Origin: Sinotaia quadrata
Taxonomy: Eukaryota; Mollusca; Gastropoda; Architaenioglossa; Viviparidae
Assembly: GCA_028829895.1 (NCBI GenBank)
Contig: CM054178.1
Span: forward strand, 71,648,835-71,712,834
Length of the DNA: 64,000 nt
Reading direction: 5' to 3'
Shown: in pieces, positions 13,108 through 24,668 of the stretch
Layout: each line of letters begins with the position of its first letter
Position numbering within the stretch: position 1 is the first letter of the stretch
Program-made: the position numbers and the translations under genes
Notes under the pieces: generated by a model
Told to the model about the DNA's origin: nothing
What the model saw: the letters and a program-made list of their open reading frames with translations, nothing else
Databases searched by the model: none

Positions 13108-13377
13108 CCTCTCCAAGACTTGGTCTCCCCATCCTCTTCCAAGACTTGGTCTCCCCATCCTCTTCAAGACTTGGTCTCCCCATCCTCTCCAAGACTTGGT
13201 CTCCCCATCCTCTTCCAAGACTTGGTCTCCCCATCCTCTCCAAGACTTGGTCTCCCCATCCTCTTCCAAGACTTGGTCTCCCCATCCTCTCCAAGACTTG
13301 GTCTCCCCATCCTCTTCCAAGACTTGGTCTCCCCATCCTCTCCAAGACTTGGTCTCCCCATCCTCTTCCAAGACCTG
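13108..13377. repeat. About 51-bp (26+25) minisatellite, open in several frames
   Basis: Units of the form CAAGACTTGGTCTCCCCATC alternate between CTCTT and CTCT endings, giving a higher-order period of 51 bp. As 51 is divisible by 3, all frames without a stop stay open on both strands. The several overlapping open frames here are therefore repeat artefacts. Confidence 0.97.
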
Positions 13378-13429
13378 TGATAAATCACTGCACAAACGAC
13401 GCCTTCCCTAACTTTCAGGAGCACTTTAA

Positions 13430-13870
13430 AACTAGACAGTTTCTTTTAAACTAACCGTAAAGACACTGTTTATTAAACTAACTGTAAAGACACTGTTTAT
13501 TAAACTAACTGTAACTAGACAGTCTTTTTTGTTTCAAGCTAACAAGAAAACTAACTTTAACTAGAAACTGTTTTTGAAAACTAACTTTAACTAGACACTG
13601 TAAAGACAGTGATTTTAAGTTAACTTTAAAATAACTAGACACTGTAAAGACAGTGTTTTTAAGTTAACTTTAAAATAACTAGACACTGTAAAGACAGTGT
13701 TTTTAAGTTAACTTTAACCAGATACTGTAAGGACACTGTTTTCTAAACTAAATTTTATTTGATTGCTGTAAGAAACTGTTTTTTAAAGTTTTACTTGATT
13801 GCTGTAAGACACTGTTTTCTAAACTATCTTTTACTATAAGACACTGCTTTGTAAACTAATTTTAATTAGA
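13430..13870. repeat. Degenerate tandem repeat around 'CTAACTTTAACTAGACACTGTAAAGACA'
   Basis: About ten diverged copies, unit roughly 35-50 bp, directly after the 51-bp array. Confidence 0.8.
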
Positions 13871-14586
13871 CTGATGTAAGACATCTCCGTCAACAACTTA
13901 AAATAAATAGTTTTTAAAAAATTCTCTGGTTTGCCAGAACTTAAAACGAAAATTTTAAAGGAGGATCCAGGTGGAAAAAATAAACGGTGTTGAAGCATAG
14001 AAAAACACCCCCCACCCCAGACTATTCAGTTAGTGGTATTTCCTATGTTGTAACAAGCTGATTTAAATAAAAACATGATTGCTGTTGGATACAAGTAGTC
14101 GACTGACGATCATAAGACTCGACACTGATCTCGTTGTAGCGCGACTGGTGACGCATCCTTCCACGTACAGCGACAGCAAGCGAGGACTGACTAGAAGGCG
14201 CGTGCATAACCTTAAGCCCTGGGGTTCTCAGAATTAAAATTGTTGTTGGCTTCGTTTTCTTTTCATCTCCCGACTGTCGTACATGTGTACTGTTCTTGTA
14301 GTCAGCGACGTGGACAGTAGCTAAAATAACAGCTCAGGTAAAGAATATGTTAGAACTTGCTGATGCAATCAAACCCGTTCCCAGCGGATGAGTAGTTTTT
14401 CTGACTAATAGTCTCACACTTGTCCATAACAATTTCATCCAATGGAGATAGACATAAAGTTACTTTGTTAAGAAAGTTCTGTATTCTAATCACTTTGATT
14501 TTGACATAACTCAGGTCCTGTCATAAAGGCAATCGTTAGCTTATGGTAAGTTAACTGACTGATAAAGAAGGAATATATATATTTAT

Positions 14587-14775
14587 GATCTTATCTATTG
14601 AGCTAATATGATCTTGTCTACTGAGTGAAGTATGATCTTGTCTACTAAGTGAAGTATGATCTTGTCTACTGAGTGAAGTATGATCTTGTCTACTGAGTGA
14701 AGTATGATCTTGTCTACTGAGTGAAGTATGATCTTGTCTACTAAGTGAAGTATGATCTTGTCTAAAGTGAAGTAT
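14587..14775. repeat. 24-bp minisatellite, about 7 copies
   Basis: The unit TGATCTTGTCTACTGAGTGA plus 4 bases keeps a - strand frame open as an eight-residue repeat (RQDHTSLS). I read it as repeat, not gene. Confidence 0.95.
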
Positions 14776-16375
14776 AACCACTAATGGCGTTATAACCTGT
14801 ACTGGTTAGTGAGCGTGACTATTTTGGTAATCCCCCACCCCTTTACGGGAATGAATACTAAAGATACACGTTCATATATGCACAGCATGTTCACCTATTT
14901 CTCAGCGTTTCATTTGTTGTTTCAATAATAATAACTTCAGTAACATCTGCACAAATTAAATGATTGATTACTAATGGGGAGCGCTTCTCGCCTGGACTGA
15001 TTTTGCGCTTAAATATGAAACATGAAATATGAAACTCATATTTATGAGTTGAATTTTTTTTTTTTTTAACACCGTGTGGTGTGTGTAATATGGGGCGGTA
15101 ATGTTGAGAAGAAAAGTGAGAATTATTGAGGAAAATTGCATTTGAAATAAACGCAGCAACAGGGTCCGTGGTTTTACATGCATACCAGTCCATCATTTCT
15201 TAGCGTCAGTGCAGTAAGATGATCGGTTTCTTGGTAATTTTCCTTGATTTTACATTTTAAAAATTAATAGATTTTCATTTAATTTAGTATTATCTTACGT
15301 ATCGATTGCTGTTAGCAGATTGTTTTAATTGTAGTTTGGCAGTATTGTTGGTGTGTGTGTAATGACAGTATAATTTCTCTCTCTCTTATATACATATATA
15401 CTTTTTAGACATAATCTCATGTAAGGAATCTGTTTTAAACTTTGTCTTTGCAGTTCTGCTTGGGCAGATTTTCGATTGTAAACTGACGATTTGTGAGCAT
15501 ATATGGGTCATTAAAAAAAAAAAATCTTTCCGGTTTGTCACCCCCTCTCTCCCCACAAAAATTCCCACTCCACCCACCCCAATAATAATGTTTTATCTAC
15601 CTCACTACCTTAACTCAACCTCGACCTCTCGTCCTTGCTCGCGCGGTACGATGCACGCTCATGACCCGATGGTGACAGGAATGTTGTTGGGGTAGGAGGA
15701 GGAATTTGTGTCAGCACCTCTCAGGCCGCACTGTACGTAACACTTGTAACAATGAAAGAATACCACATCATATCCATATTATCTTATTGTGAGCTCAGTT
15801 GCATAATGTCCTAATTTTAGTATTTGTAAGCAACTACATCGTTTTTATGAGGTCTTATTTGTGGTGTATGTAAGCAGACATATATATGTTTGTATGAGAT
15901 CTTATTTATAGTGTATGCAAGCAGACTACATTGTTTATATGACGTCTTATTTATAGTGTATGCAAGCAAACTACAATGTTTGCATGACGTCGTATTTGTA
16001 ATGTAAGTAAAGCACAATATATTATTTGATTTTGATTATTTTATGATATATACACTGTACTATCACGGGTGACTTGTAATAGAAAGAACAACGCGTTTCA
16101 GTTGATTTAAGTCTCGTTTTTGTTGAAAGCTGCAAAGCATATTGTGATGATTGCACTACTTTATCCTGGGTGGGATTTTATGCTATTTAATTTTACAAAT
16201 CTATAATGTAATCTGTTCTTTTGATGACTACTTATTTTTTTTTGTAATTGGAAACAGACTGGTTTTTTTAAATTTTTATTGACTTTATATTTTACATGTA
16301 TACTTTCTATTTTTATGTTTGTGCATAACCTAAGGAAAGCGCAATTCTCACTTTCCTTCTCAAGAGGTGAATTAA

Positions 16376-16510
16376 GCGGCATTGTAATTTAATTGCAGGA
16401 TGACGTCACGCGAAAGTTGACGCCATTTGACTGGCTCTGGCGGCATTGTAATTTAATTGCAGGATGACGTCACGCGAAAGTTGACGCCATTTGACTAGCT
16501 CTGGCGGCCA
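16376..16510. promoter_or_regulatory. 64-bp tandem duplication carrying two perfect CRE sites
   Basis: Two near-identical copies, plus a partial third, of a CpG-containing sequence. Each full copy has the palindrome TGACGTCA (16401-16408 and 16465-16472), the consensus CREB/ATF site. The partial third copy starts GGCGGCCATTGTATAACC. Nothing shows that transcription starts here. It is listed as a candidate control element, possibly for the coactivator gene downstream. Confidence 0.45.
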
Positions 16511-16914
16511 TTGTATAACCATTGAAATTGCTAGCATCTCCGATTTTTCTCAGCATGAATCAAACTTCAGCAGGGCAGATTTAAAAAAAAATGTTTATCG
16601 CTTATTGATCTGTCAAATATAAATCCTCAATCCGTGTTGATTGACGAGTATCAGATTGTTGGACACTTAGGTTGAGAGTGGATGTAGAGAGTTCTGTTCA
16701 ATTTTTAGTCAGTATATTTGGTACTAGCATTAAAAGATTTTAAAAAAATGATATTCACACGCACCCTATTCTCCTCCCCCACCTCTTACCGTATCACGCT
16801 GAGTAATGTTCCTTTGTGAAGAGCTTATTGTCGATATGTAAATGATAAGATTTGCTCTTTGAACGCACCCTGTCCCCTTTGTTATTGTTTTAATTTACAA
16901 TACTAGATTACGAT

Positions 16915-17022
16915 ACAGTTGTCGTTCAGGGTGCCTGATAACACTCAGGACGTCACAGTGTAACACAGTTGTCGTTCAGAGTGCCTGATAACACTCAGGG
17001 CGTCAGCGTGTAACACAGTTGC
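16915..17022. repeat. 50-bp duplication, about 2 copies
   Basis: ACAGTTGTCGTTCAGGGTGC occurs at 16915 and, with one change, at 16965; the unit includes a GACGTCA half-CRE-like site. Confidence 0.9.
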
Positions 17023-17765
17023 ATCACCATTTGTTTGAAGTTTCTTTACAAAAATAATATTTTCAGCAACAAAAATCATCCTGCAGGGGTCCTTCCTCAG
17101 TAACGGCTATTTAGAGCATTTAGGTTTCTTGGGCGAAGTAGGTCATGTCCAGATTGCATGTCGTCTCTTGGGCGAGTCGTCTACCTTTAGCAAATATAGA
17201 CATGCGCCAGCTGACCCAGGGCCTAGTGTTTGTTGTTTAATTTGGGATTCGCGTTCGCTTCCCAGTTTCGCTGATTTCGCAGTTGGGGCGCAAGCACCTA
17301 TGGAAAATGTTTGTGTTCTGAAAGGGAGAGGAGTATTGCCGTGGGGTGGGTGTTTGGTGGATTTTCTGGCGGCAGCAGTTTTAACTCCACCCCTAATTGC
17401 CCCCCCCCCCCGGCAGCAGAGGCCCACGGTTTACTCTACAATTTTTTTTTAACTGCCAGGAGATCTTTAGCGTACACATCCTGAAGCACACGGGACCATA
17501 TGTACTGACCTATCTAATGGAGTAATTATCACTGAGTTCCCACCATTGCATTACTTTCGTGGTTTAGACTTTTAGATGGAGAAGCTGGGGAAACTTTTTT
17601 CATTCCTATTGCTTGTAAAGAAACTAAGTATTCTCTGCTCTGCGTGATTTTAGGTCAAAAGGGCACAGGGTCTTGAGGTCAGGAATTGCCACTCCCACTG
17701 AAAGTGGACACAGACTTCCTGTCCAACAGACCGAACTGCTCAGCCAATATCTTTAAATGCATTAT

Positions 17766-17767
<2 letters not shown>

Positions 17768-17826
<59 letters not shown>
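17768..17826. repeat. (GA)n microsatellite
   Basis: About 29 GA units. Confidence 0.98.
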
Positions 17827-17828
<2 letters not shown>

Positions 17829-19020
17829 TTTGTTTCCCTGACGCCGCTATTCAATACCATGATGTAATACAGTGTTGCGTTGAGGTTTATTTTGTGCGGT
17901 TTTGCCTTCTAAACAAAAATTCATTGTCCGTAATTATATTTAAACAATGACCCCTTTCACTTTTTGTTGCGTTAATACGTTTTAAAGTCCCTGTACTTTG
18001 ATAAGAATATGCATTAAAAAAATAAATACAAATCCCTCGGTTCCATCTTTTTATTTGAATAGTTCTCAATTTCTACAACAATGCTGCATCAGTCAAGAGA
18101 AGTGAAACACATTAGTCAGTGTTTTTTTCAAAAGTGTTTTTAATTTTATTCTCATTACCAGTGTTTTTTTTTTAATTTTAAAAAAAAAATCCCTTTTCTA
18201 TTTTGTAATCTTTCTTCCCGCAGTAAATCTTTTTCTGGTTAGTGTTTGTGCATGAATTGACTTTGAAGAAAGATAATGTCCATTTCACGTGGATCTTTGC
18301 AGTTTCAGTTGCTGTCGACAAAGGTCATGAAAAACAGTGCATGTCTCTCAGTGTCACTCCCACTATGTCTGCCTGCCACGCGGAAAGGGAGAGAACTTGT
18401 TCAATAGGCCAAGGACACACACTCAAGGTTGCTTCAGATTTCTAGTAAAGAAAGTGCGCATTTGAACCGACGCACTCTTGTCTTGGACTCTAGTCCATGA
18501 ATTTCCAAATGTGATTAATCAGAAAACAAGTTTTATTTTATTATTTTGAAATGAAATGTGTATGCATGCGCGCGCACATCATTTTCAGCGACCGTTTTCT
18601 TTGTCAGATTTGCCCTCGAGCGTTTGTTTATCAGTGTTTGAGTTTTAGCTTATTTTATTACTCATCTCTGGATCTAAAATGTGAAGTATACCAAGTCGGG
18701 TTTTTTTCAGTTTGTGCTTTTAGATAGAGTATTGACTTGGACATTTTGATGGAGTACTGACGTGTATATTTTGATACTATATTTTCGTGTACATTAATTA
18801 GCGGGTGGAGATGACACACACAACTTTCCAATCGCGTTGAATAACAGCCGAGTGGAAATTAAAGGCTGAGCACCGTTGTCCGGTCAAAGAGTGTATCTAA
18901 CGAACACACCTTAGGTCGTTGTATTTTTCCTCTTTGCTAGAAGTCGTCGTGTCGTAATATATTTCACACAAAGTTACAGGGGACAAAAATGTCAATGTGT
19001 GGGTGTTCATATACATATGC

Positions 19021-19030
19021 CTAATAAAGA
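19021..19030. repeat. Target-site duplication of the LINE, 3' side copy
   Basis: CTAATAAAGA, identical to 21819-21828 and directly adjacent to the LINE's 3' tail. Confidence 0.8.
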
Positions 19031-21818
19031 TTGACTTACTTGACTTATCTCCTTGGATTCCCCTTGGAACAAAGGGCCTCAACAACAGTTCTCCATCTCA
19101 ATCTATTCTGGGCAGCCTTTTTCAGTTCACCCCATAACATGTTGCAGCTCTTCATTTCCTCTTCGCAGGATCGTCTCCAGGTAGTCTTAGGGTGACCGAC
19201 TTGTCTCTTTCCCTGGGGGTTCCACTGCAAAGCCTGCTGGGTGATGTGCTGCAGGGGTTTCCGCAGGGTGTGTCCTATCCATCGCCATTTATGCCTGGCA
19301 ATCTGCTGGTTGATGGGAAACCTGGTTTGTCCACTGCCACAAATACCTGGTTTGTCCACTGCCACAAATAAGTTTGTCTGTCCACCTGATCTTCAGTATG
19401 TTGCGAAGGCAGCCATTGACAAATACTTGGAGTTTGTTGATTAGGGTGTTGGTGACTCTCCAGGTCTCTGAGCCATAGAGGAGGACAGACTTAACGTTGC
19501 TGTTGAAAATTTGTAGTTTGTTGCAGACAGATATGGATGTTGACCTCCAGACTGGTCTCAGGGTAATAAAGGCATGTCTAGCTTTCCCGATTCTGGCTTT
19601 GGTGTCCTTGTCAGAACCCCATGATGCTGATACAATGCTGCCCGGGTAGGTGAAAGAGGTGACTTCTTTCAGCTCGCTGTCTCCAAGGATGATTGGCTTC
19701 TGCTGCTTTTTTAACAGGGTCATGATTTCAGTCTTCTCTAGGTTGATCTGCAGTCCAGTCTTGGATGCTTCTTGGGCCAGGTTATCAGTTTTCTGTTGCA
19801 TATGTTGGTATTTCTGGGACATCAGGCACAAGTCATCCACAAAGTCCAAGTCATCAAGGAACTGAGTCAGGGACCACTGGATTCCAGTTTTTCCTGTTTT
19901 AGTTGTCCGATGCATCACCCAGTCGCCCACTAACAGGAAGATCATTGGGGAGAGCATGCATCCTTGTTGGACTCCTGTTCTCACCTCAAAGTCCTCTCTC
20001 AATTTGCCATTGTGGATAATTTGGCATGTGGCGCCTTCATAAAGTTGCTGGATCAGGGTGATGAAACTTTGAGGGATTCCATAGTGGTGGAGAAGCTGCC
20101 AGATGGTTTCTCTGTCCACACTATTAAACGCTTGATGAAAGTCGATAAAGTTAAGGTACAGCTTTGACTGCCACTCCAAGGATTGTTCGATGATGATTCG
20201 GATTGTTGCTATCTGATCTGTACACAACTTGTCTTTCCTGAAGCCGGCTTGTTCTGGTCTAAGTTTTTCTTCCACTGCATCTTTCAGCTGGTCAAGGATA
20301 ATGCGGGTCAGTACTTTGCTTGGTACTGACAGTAACATGATGCCGTGCCAGTTCTTGCAGGATCCTAGGTCTCCTTTACCAGGTGTTCTTTTTTCCAGTC
20401 TGCTGGTACTCTTCCTTCCCTCCAAACCTTCTATGGTCGAAAGGTCTACCTTGATCGCCTCTGGGGGAATTCCATCTGGGTCAGCAGCTTTCCCATTTTT
20501 CAAGATCTTCAAGGCTTTTATGATTTCTGCTTTCGTAGGAGGGTTGGTATTGACTTTGAGTGGTGAGTCTGCAGGGGGGATGTCTGGTCTCACTGATGGC
20601 AGGGGTTGATTTAGGAGTTCTTTAAAGTGGTCAGCCCATCGTTGTCTCTGGTCTTGCTCTTTACTGATGGGGTTTCCTTCTCTGTCTTTAACTGGTTTGT
20701 CCACGTTTGTCTTCTTAGTTGAAAGAGTCCTGGTGACCTTGTACAGAGTACTGAGGTCCCTCTTTCCTGCTGCCTGTTCTGCCTCTGTTGCTAGTGCAAC
20801 ATAAAAGAGCCTCTTGTCCTTTCTGGCACTATTCTTAACTTTCTTGTTTATTTGACTTTGATGGTTCCAATCACCAAGTGGTGGTCTGAGGCTACATCTG
20901 CCCCTCGTTGGGATCTTGTGTCTTGCAGGCTTCGTCTCCATTTCCTAGAGATGGTGATGTAGTCTATCTGGTTTTTGGTGTTGCTGTTTGGTGAGATCCA
21001 GGTTTCTTTATGGATGTCTTTATGCTGGAATACACTGCCACCAATGACTAGATCATTAAAAGCACATAAGTCCATAAAAAAGCTCGCCATTTTCATTCAT
21101 TTCTCCAAAGGCCTGGGTTCACATAATCAATTCTTTTCTAAGGTTGTCTTTTCCTATCTTGGCATTTAGATCACCCATCAGTATCTTGATGTCTCCCTTG
21201 GGTAAGTCGTTAACTACTGTCTGGAGAGAATTGTAGAAATTTTCTTTTGCTTCCTTGTCATCATCGTTAGTAGGCAAGTAGCATTGGATGAATGTACCTT
21301 TTCTTCCCTTGGAATTGAATCTTGATGTCATGATTCTAGGGGAGACTAGCTGCCATTCCATAAGAGTTCTGGCTGCTGCTGGGGACATCATGATGGCAAC
21401 TCCTTCTGTGTGGTCATGATTCTCTGCATGTCCTGAGTAGAGGATTTTCTCTCCACTGGCAAGTGATGTCATGCCAGACCCATTCCATCTGCTCTCACAA
21501 ATTCCTAATACTTGGATGTTGTATCTTTTCATCTCACTTGCCACTTGAGCTGCTTTTCCAGTTTCATACATGGTTCATACGTTCCAAGTTCCGATCTTTG
21601 TTGTTGCTTTCATCGTCGGCTGGTTGGCTTCCGTGAGGCTTTCACCAATCTGCGTCATCTGTCCTCTTGCAGAGGCATCTCCCAGATTCAAGCACTGGTT
21701 GGATTCTTCTGTTGCTTTGGTTTCTGTAGTGTGTGGGATTTTATGGGGTGGGGTTGCTGGCCCCATATCCAACCCTCCTCCTTTCTCACCCGGGCTTGGG
21801 ACTGGCCACAGCGGAATT
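19031..21818 (-). mobile_element. Non-LTR retrotransposon (RTE-like LINE), decayed copy with target-site duplication
   Basis: Read on the - strand, the element holds an apurinic-type endonuclease followed by a reverse transcriptase. The 10-bp sequence CTAATAAAGA occurs directly outside both ends (19021-19030 and 21819-21828), a good target-site duplication. The 3' end is a short tail of AAGTCAAGTAAGTCAA type starting at the stop codon. Family placement rests on the start IGTWNV-TMYETGKAAQVA and the end WRWIGHTLRKP...CSKGNPRR, which I recognise from the widespread RTE-type and related copies of invertebrates. The exact clade is uncertain. The length, 2,788 bp, is close to full for this class, perhaps slightly 5'-truncated. 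Confidence 0.9.
19045..21818 (-). pseudogene. Endonuclease-reverse transcriptase of the LINE, broken
   Basis: The reading frame is in pieces. The first (21835 to 21575) ends at a TGA inside the endonuclease start motif, where the family has WNVRTM; CGA to TGA is a typical CpG mutation. The second (21571-21119) carries GICESRW and MGDLNAKIG, two endonuclease active-site motifs. The third (21096-20848) carries the SDHHLV motif and is shifted by an extra base in a run of six T (21076-21081). The fourth (20941-19289) is the reverse transcriptase, with the catalytic motif FVDDL (most relatives have FADD). A 25-bp tandem duplication (19321-19345, 19346-19370) then shifts the frame before the C-terminal piece (to 19045). 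The copy cannot encode an intact protein. Confidence 0.9.
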
Positions 21819-21828
21819 CTAATAAAGA
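21819..21828. repeat. Target-site duplication of the LINE, 5' side copy
   Basis: CTAATAAAGA, directly adjacent to the LINE's 5' end, which reads AATTCCGCTGTGGCCAGTCC on the - strand. Confidence 0.8.
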
Positions 21829-22913
21829 ATTTCATGGTGAATTAATTTTATTATCAGAACGGGTCGGCTAATTTGTAAGTTCATATTTGCTGCATTTTAT
21901 AGGTTCATTAACGGTCGGTCAATGAAGCAAATGTTAAGTTTGTGGTTTGATTTCCGCTTAATATGACAAGATTTTATTGAACTGGTATAATGGCAATGTT
22001 CCATTGTTCTCATTCATACTGCTTTAATTGATTTCAGGTTTAATTAGCTTTAATTGATCTGCTTAGACTGAACTGTATACTTTGAGCTTAATTCCACATT
22101 GATGACTTTTTCTTTATTCTTTTCATCCAGTTTTGATATTTTATATTTCTGTATATACGGTTGTGTATTTCAGTTGAAAATGATTATGTAAAATAAGCAT
22201 GTAATCTTTGAATTTCTTCTTCTCCACCCCACCACTGGGACTTTTTAATTTTTTTCTAAATTTCTTTTTTTACATTTTTGTTGCTGTTAATTTATTCATG
22301 TAGAGATTAACCTCTCACCAAAGAGATTCTCATTTGAAGCAATGTTTGGTTAGGAGAGAGAAAATGAAACAAAAGCAAATGTATTTTTTATGAAACATGA
22401 ATGTTTAGTTCAAGTATAAACGTCAGCTGTCTGCATTTGCAAGCGTGTACAATTGCACTTACAATGCGCTGTATATTTGTAAATATGTGCAGTTAATATA
22501 CAGTCTCTACATTCATAAACGTACAATTTCATATACAATCTCTACATTCGTAAACACATACAATTACATATACAATCTCTACATTCATAATCTCATACAG
22601 TCACATATCATTTGTTACTGTTTTTCTAATGTTTTCCTAGCCCTTTTTTTCCTTGTAATTTTTTTTTCTTATTCAGATTTTTTCCCCTGTGAATTTTACA
22701 ACAGACTAGCAAGCACTTATACTTATAGTGGACTAGCAGAGTAAGTCTGTATAGAATTAAAAATTGATTTTTTTTTTTCGCCTCCAGCTAGTATCCAAAG
22801 GTGCATTGATGTTAACTCACCCATTGTATCTGCCAGCCACAAATGATACAGTCAAGTGATTTGTATCATCTGAAAGTTACATGCCTCTTTTTTGTGGGCT
22901 ATTTACCATCCTC

Positions 22914-22941
22914 CACCACCACCACCACCACCACCACCACC
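22914..22941. repeat. (CCA)n microsatellite
   Basis: About nine CCA units. Confidence 0.95.
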
Positions 22942-23004
22942 CCGCACTGTCTTAACCCACCTTGGTGATGTCAGGAACGTTTTTATTAGTGGTGTAATTG
23001 GCAT

Positions 23005-23285
23005 CTTTATTTACATCAGTATAGGCATAGCACCTAGTTCCTTTGTATATTGGCATGTTTATTTACCTTAGTCATAGGCATGTGCATAACTCCTTTGTAT
23101 ATTGGCATGTTTATTTACATCAGTATAGGCATAGCACCTAGTTCCTTTGTATATTGGCATGTTTATTTACCTTAGTCATAGGCATGTGCATAACTCCTTT
23201 GTATATTGGCATGTTTATTTACCTTAGTCACAGGCATGTGCATAACTCCTTTGTGTATTGGCATGCTTATTGACCTTGGTCACAC
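23005..23285. repeat. About 52-bp minisatellite, about 5 copies
   Basis: The unit includes CTTTGTATATTGGCATGTTT and TTAGTCATAGGCATGTGC. Confidence 0.9.
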
Positions 23286-24498
23286 AGGTGCTGCATAACT
23301 CTTGTGTGCCATCAGAATGATTTCATATTCTATTCTGATATGACCAAGCTTGTTCATTTTGTTGCATTAAAAAAGTTTTTGGACAAAAACAAAGACTGGT
23401 GTAAATGGTCCATCGGGTAGCTGGACTAGTGAATAGATTGTGAAACAATAGCTTGGAAAATTGATTTTGCATCGAATTGCACGATCCTTTCAGTCATTTG
23501 GTGAGATAGTGCGAAATACACATTAGCTATTACTAAGTATTATTTTGTGTGCTCTATTCCCCCCACCCCCCATCCCCAAAGAAAAGTTTCTTTGACAACA
23601 GTTGGCTTGCAAAATATAAATTAGAGAGGGATGTTGGTTTATTATAAAACAGAATTAAAAAGAAATTACTGTATTTTTTTGAGGGAATCAGTTTAGGCAA
23701 CTGCTGTGTATGCACTGACTACTACTACTGTACTACATAATCGCTATGACCTCGTGAACTCTCATTGGTTTTGTACACAGTCCTGAATAAACAAATATTA
23801 ACTAGTGTTTTTGATATGTTTAGTTACCAATGTTTGTCAGGGTTTTGTTTATAATGTAATTAATAAAACTTCATGCTTGTATATTATTATAATTTATATT
23901 GAACAGAATTTTAATTTGTTTTTAAGTTTACATTTTAAAATTTTACATTTTACATTTCACCCCTCATGAAAGAGCTCTTGATTAAGAGTACATTTAAAAT
24001 TTTTATTTAGTTGCTGCAAACATAGTTTATTTATTTATTTTTTAAATGTTTGCTAGTCACTAAGTCAGTAAATTTCAGAGTATTGTTGCCAAGTAAATTA
24101 GACATGAACTTGCATTATATAAAGTGACTTTTCCATGGCCTTTGAATTCCTCTGCCTCATTTGGTTGATAGGAGTGTTTTGTGATGACGCTATCTACTTT
24201 GTAATTCTAATAACAAAATTGAGTAAGTTGTATATGCAACAATAACTGCATTGTCAAGGAATCACCTTTGCCAGTGTTAGGATACATACGGTATTCCGCT
24301 TACCCTGGAATGGACATTAGCAGTTTCCTGGAGTGGTCAGAAATAATCACTTTCAATTGATTATTACTTCTTTGTAAAAGAAAACCCCATGGTAATGTGT
24401 TCCTTACCACTGTGCCTGTCTTTTAAAACTTGTGACATTGCCTGTCAACATATTTGCTCAGAAGACCACTTGGTTCATTTGCACTGTTCACTTTACGT

Positions 24499-24668
24499 CT
24501 GTGTCAACAAATAAACCAGACTGGTGTCTTAGCTGTGTCAACAAATAAACTAGACTGGTGTCTTAACTGTGTCAACAAATAAACCAGACTGGTATCTTAG
24601 CTGTGTCAACAAATAAACCAGACTGGTGTCTTAACTGTGTCAACAAATAAACCAGACTGGTGTCTTAG
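24499..24668. repeat. 34-bp minisatellite, 5 copies
   Basis: The unit starts CTGTGTCAACAAATAAACCA; copies start every 34 bp from 24499. Confidence 0.95.

Larger units (their letters stand above)
14776..19020. other. Non-coding stretch with candidate control region
   Basis: Contains the CRE duplication (16.4 kb), a 50-bp duplication (16.9 kb), a GA tract (17.8 kb) and a G+C-richer block (17100-17450) open on both strands. That block matches no protein I know. Confidence 0.5.

Noticed and set aside
13044..13454. Long overlapping open frames with repetitive protein (LGLPILFQDL, SKTWSPHPLP)
   Set aside because: They come from the 51-bp minisatellite, whose period is divisible by 3.
14551..14781. 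- strand frame with repeated RQDHTSLS
   Set aside because: A 24-bp minisatellite; nothing outside the repeat supports a gene.
17129..17452. G+C-richer open frames on both strands
   Set aside because: No recognisable motif, a C-run at one end and mutual overlap; no evidence for either strand.
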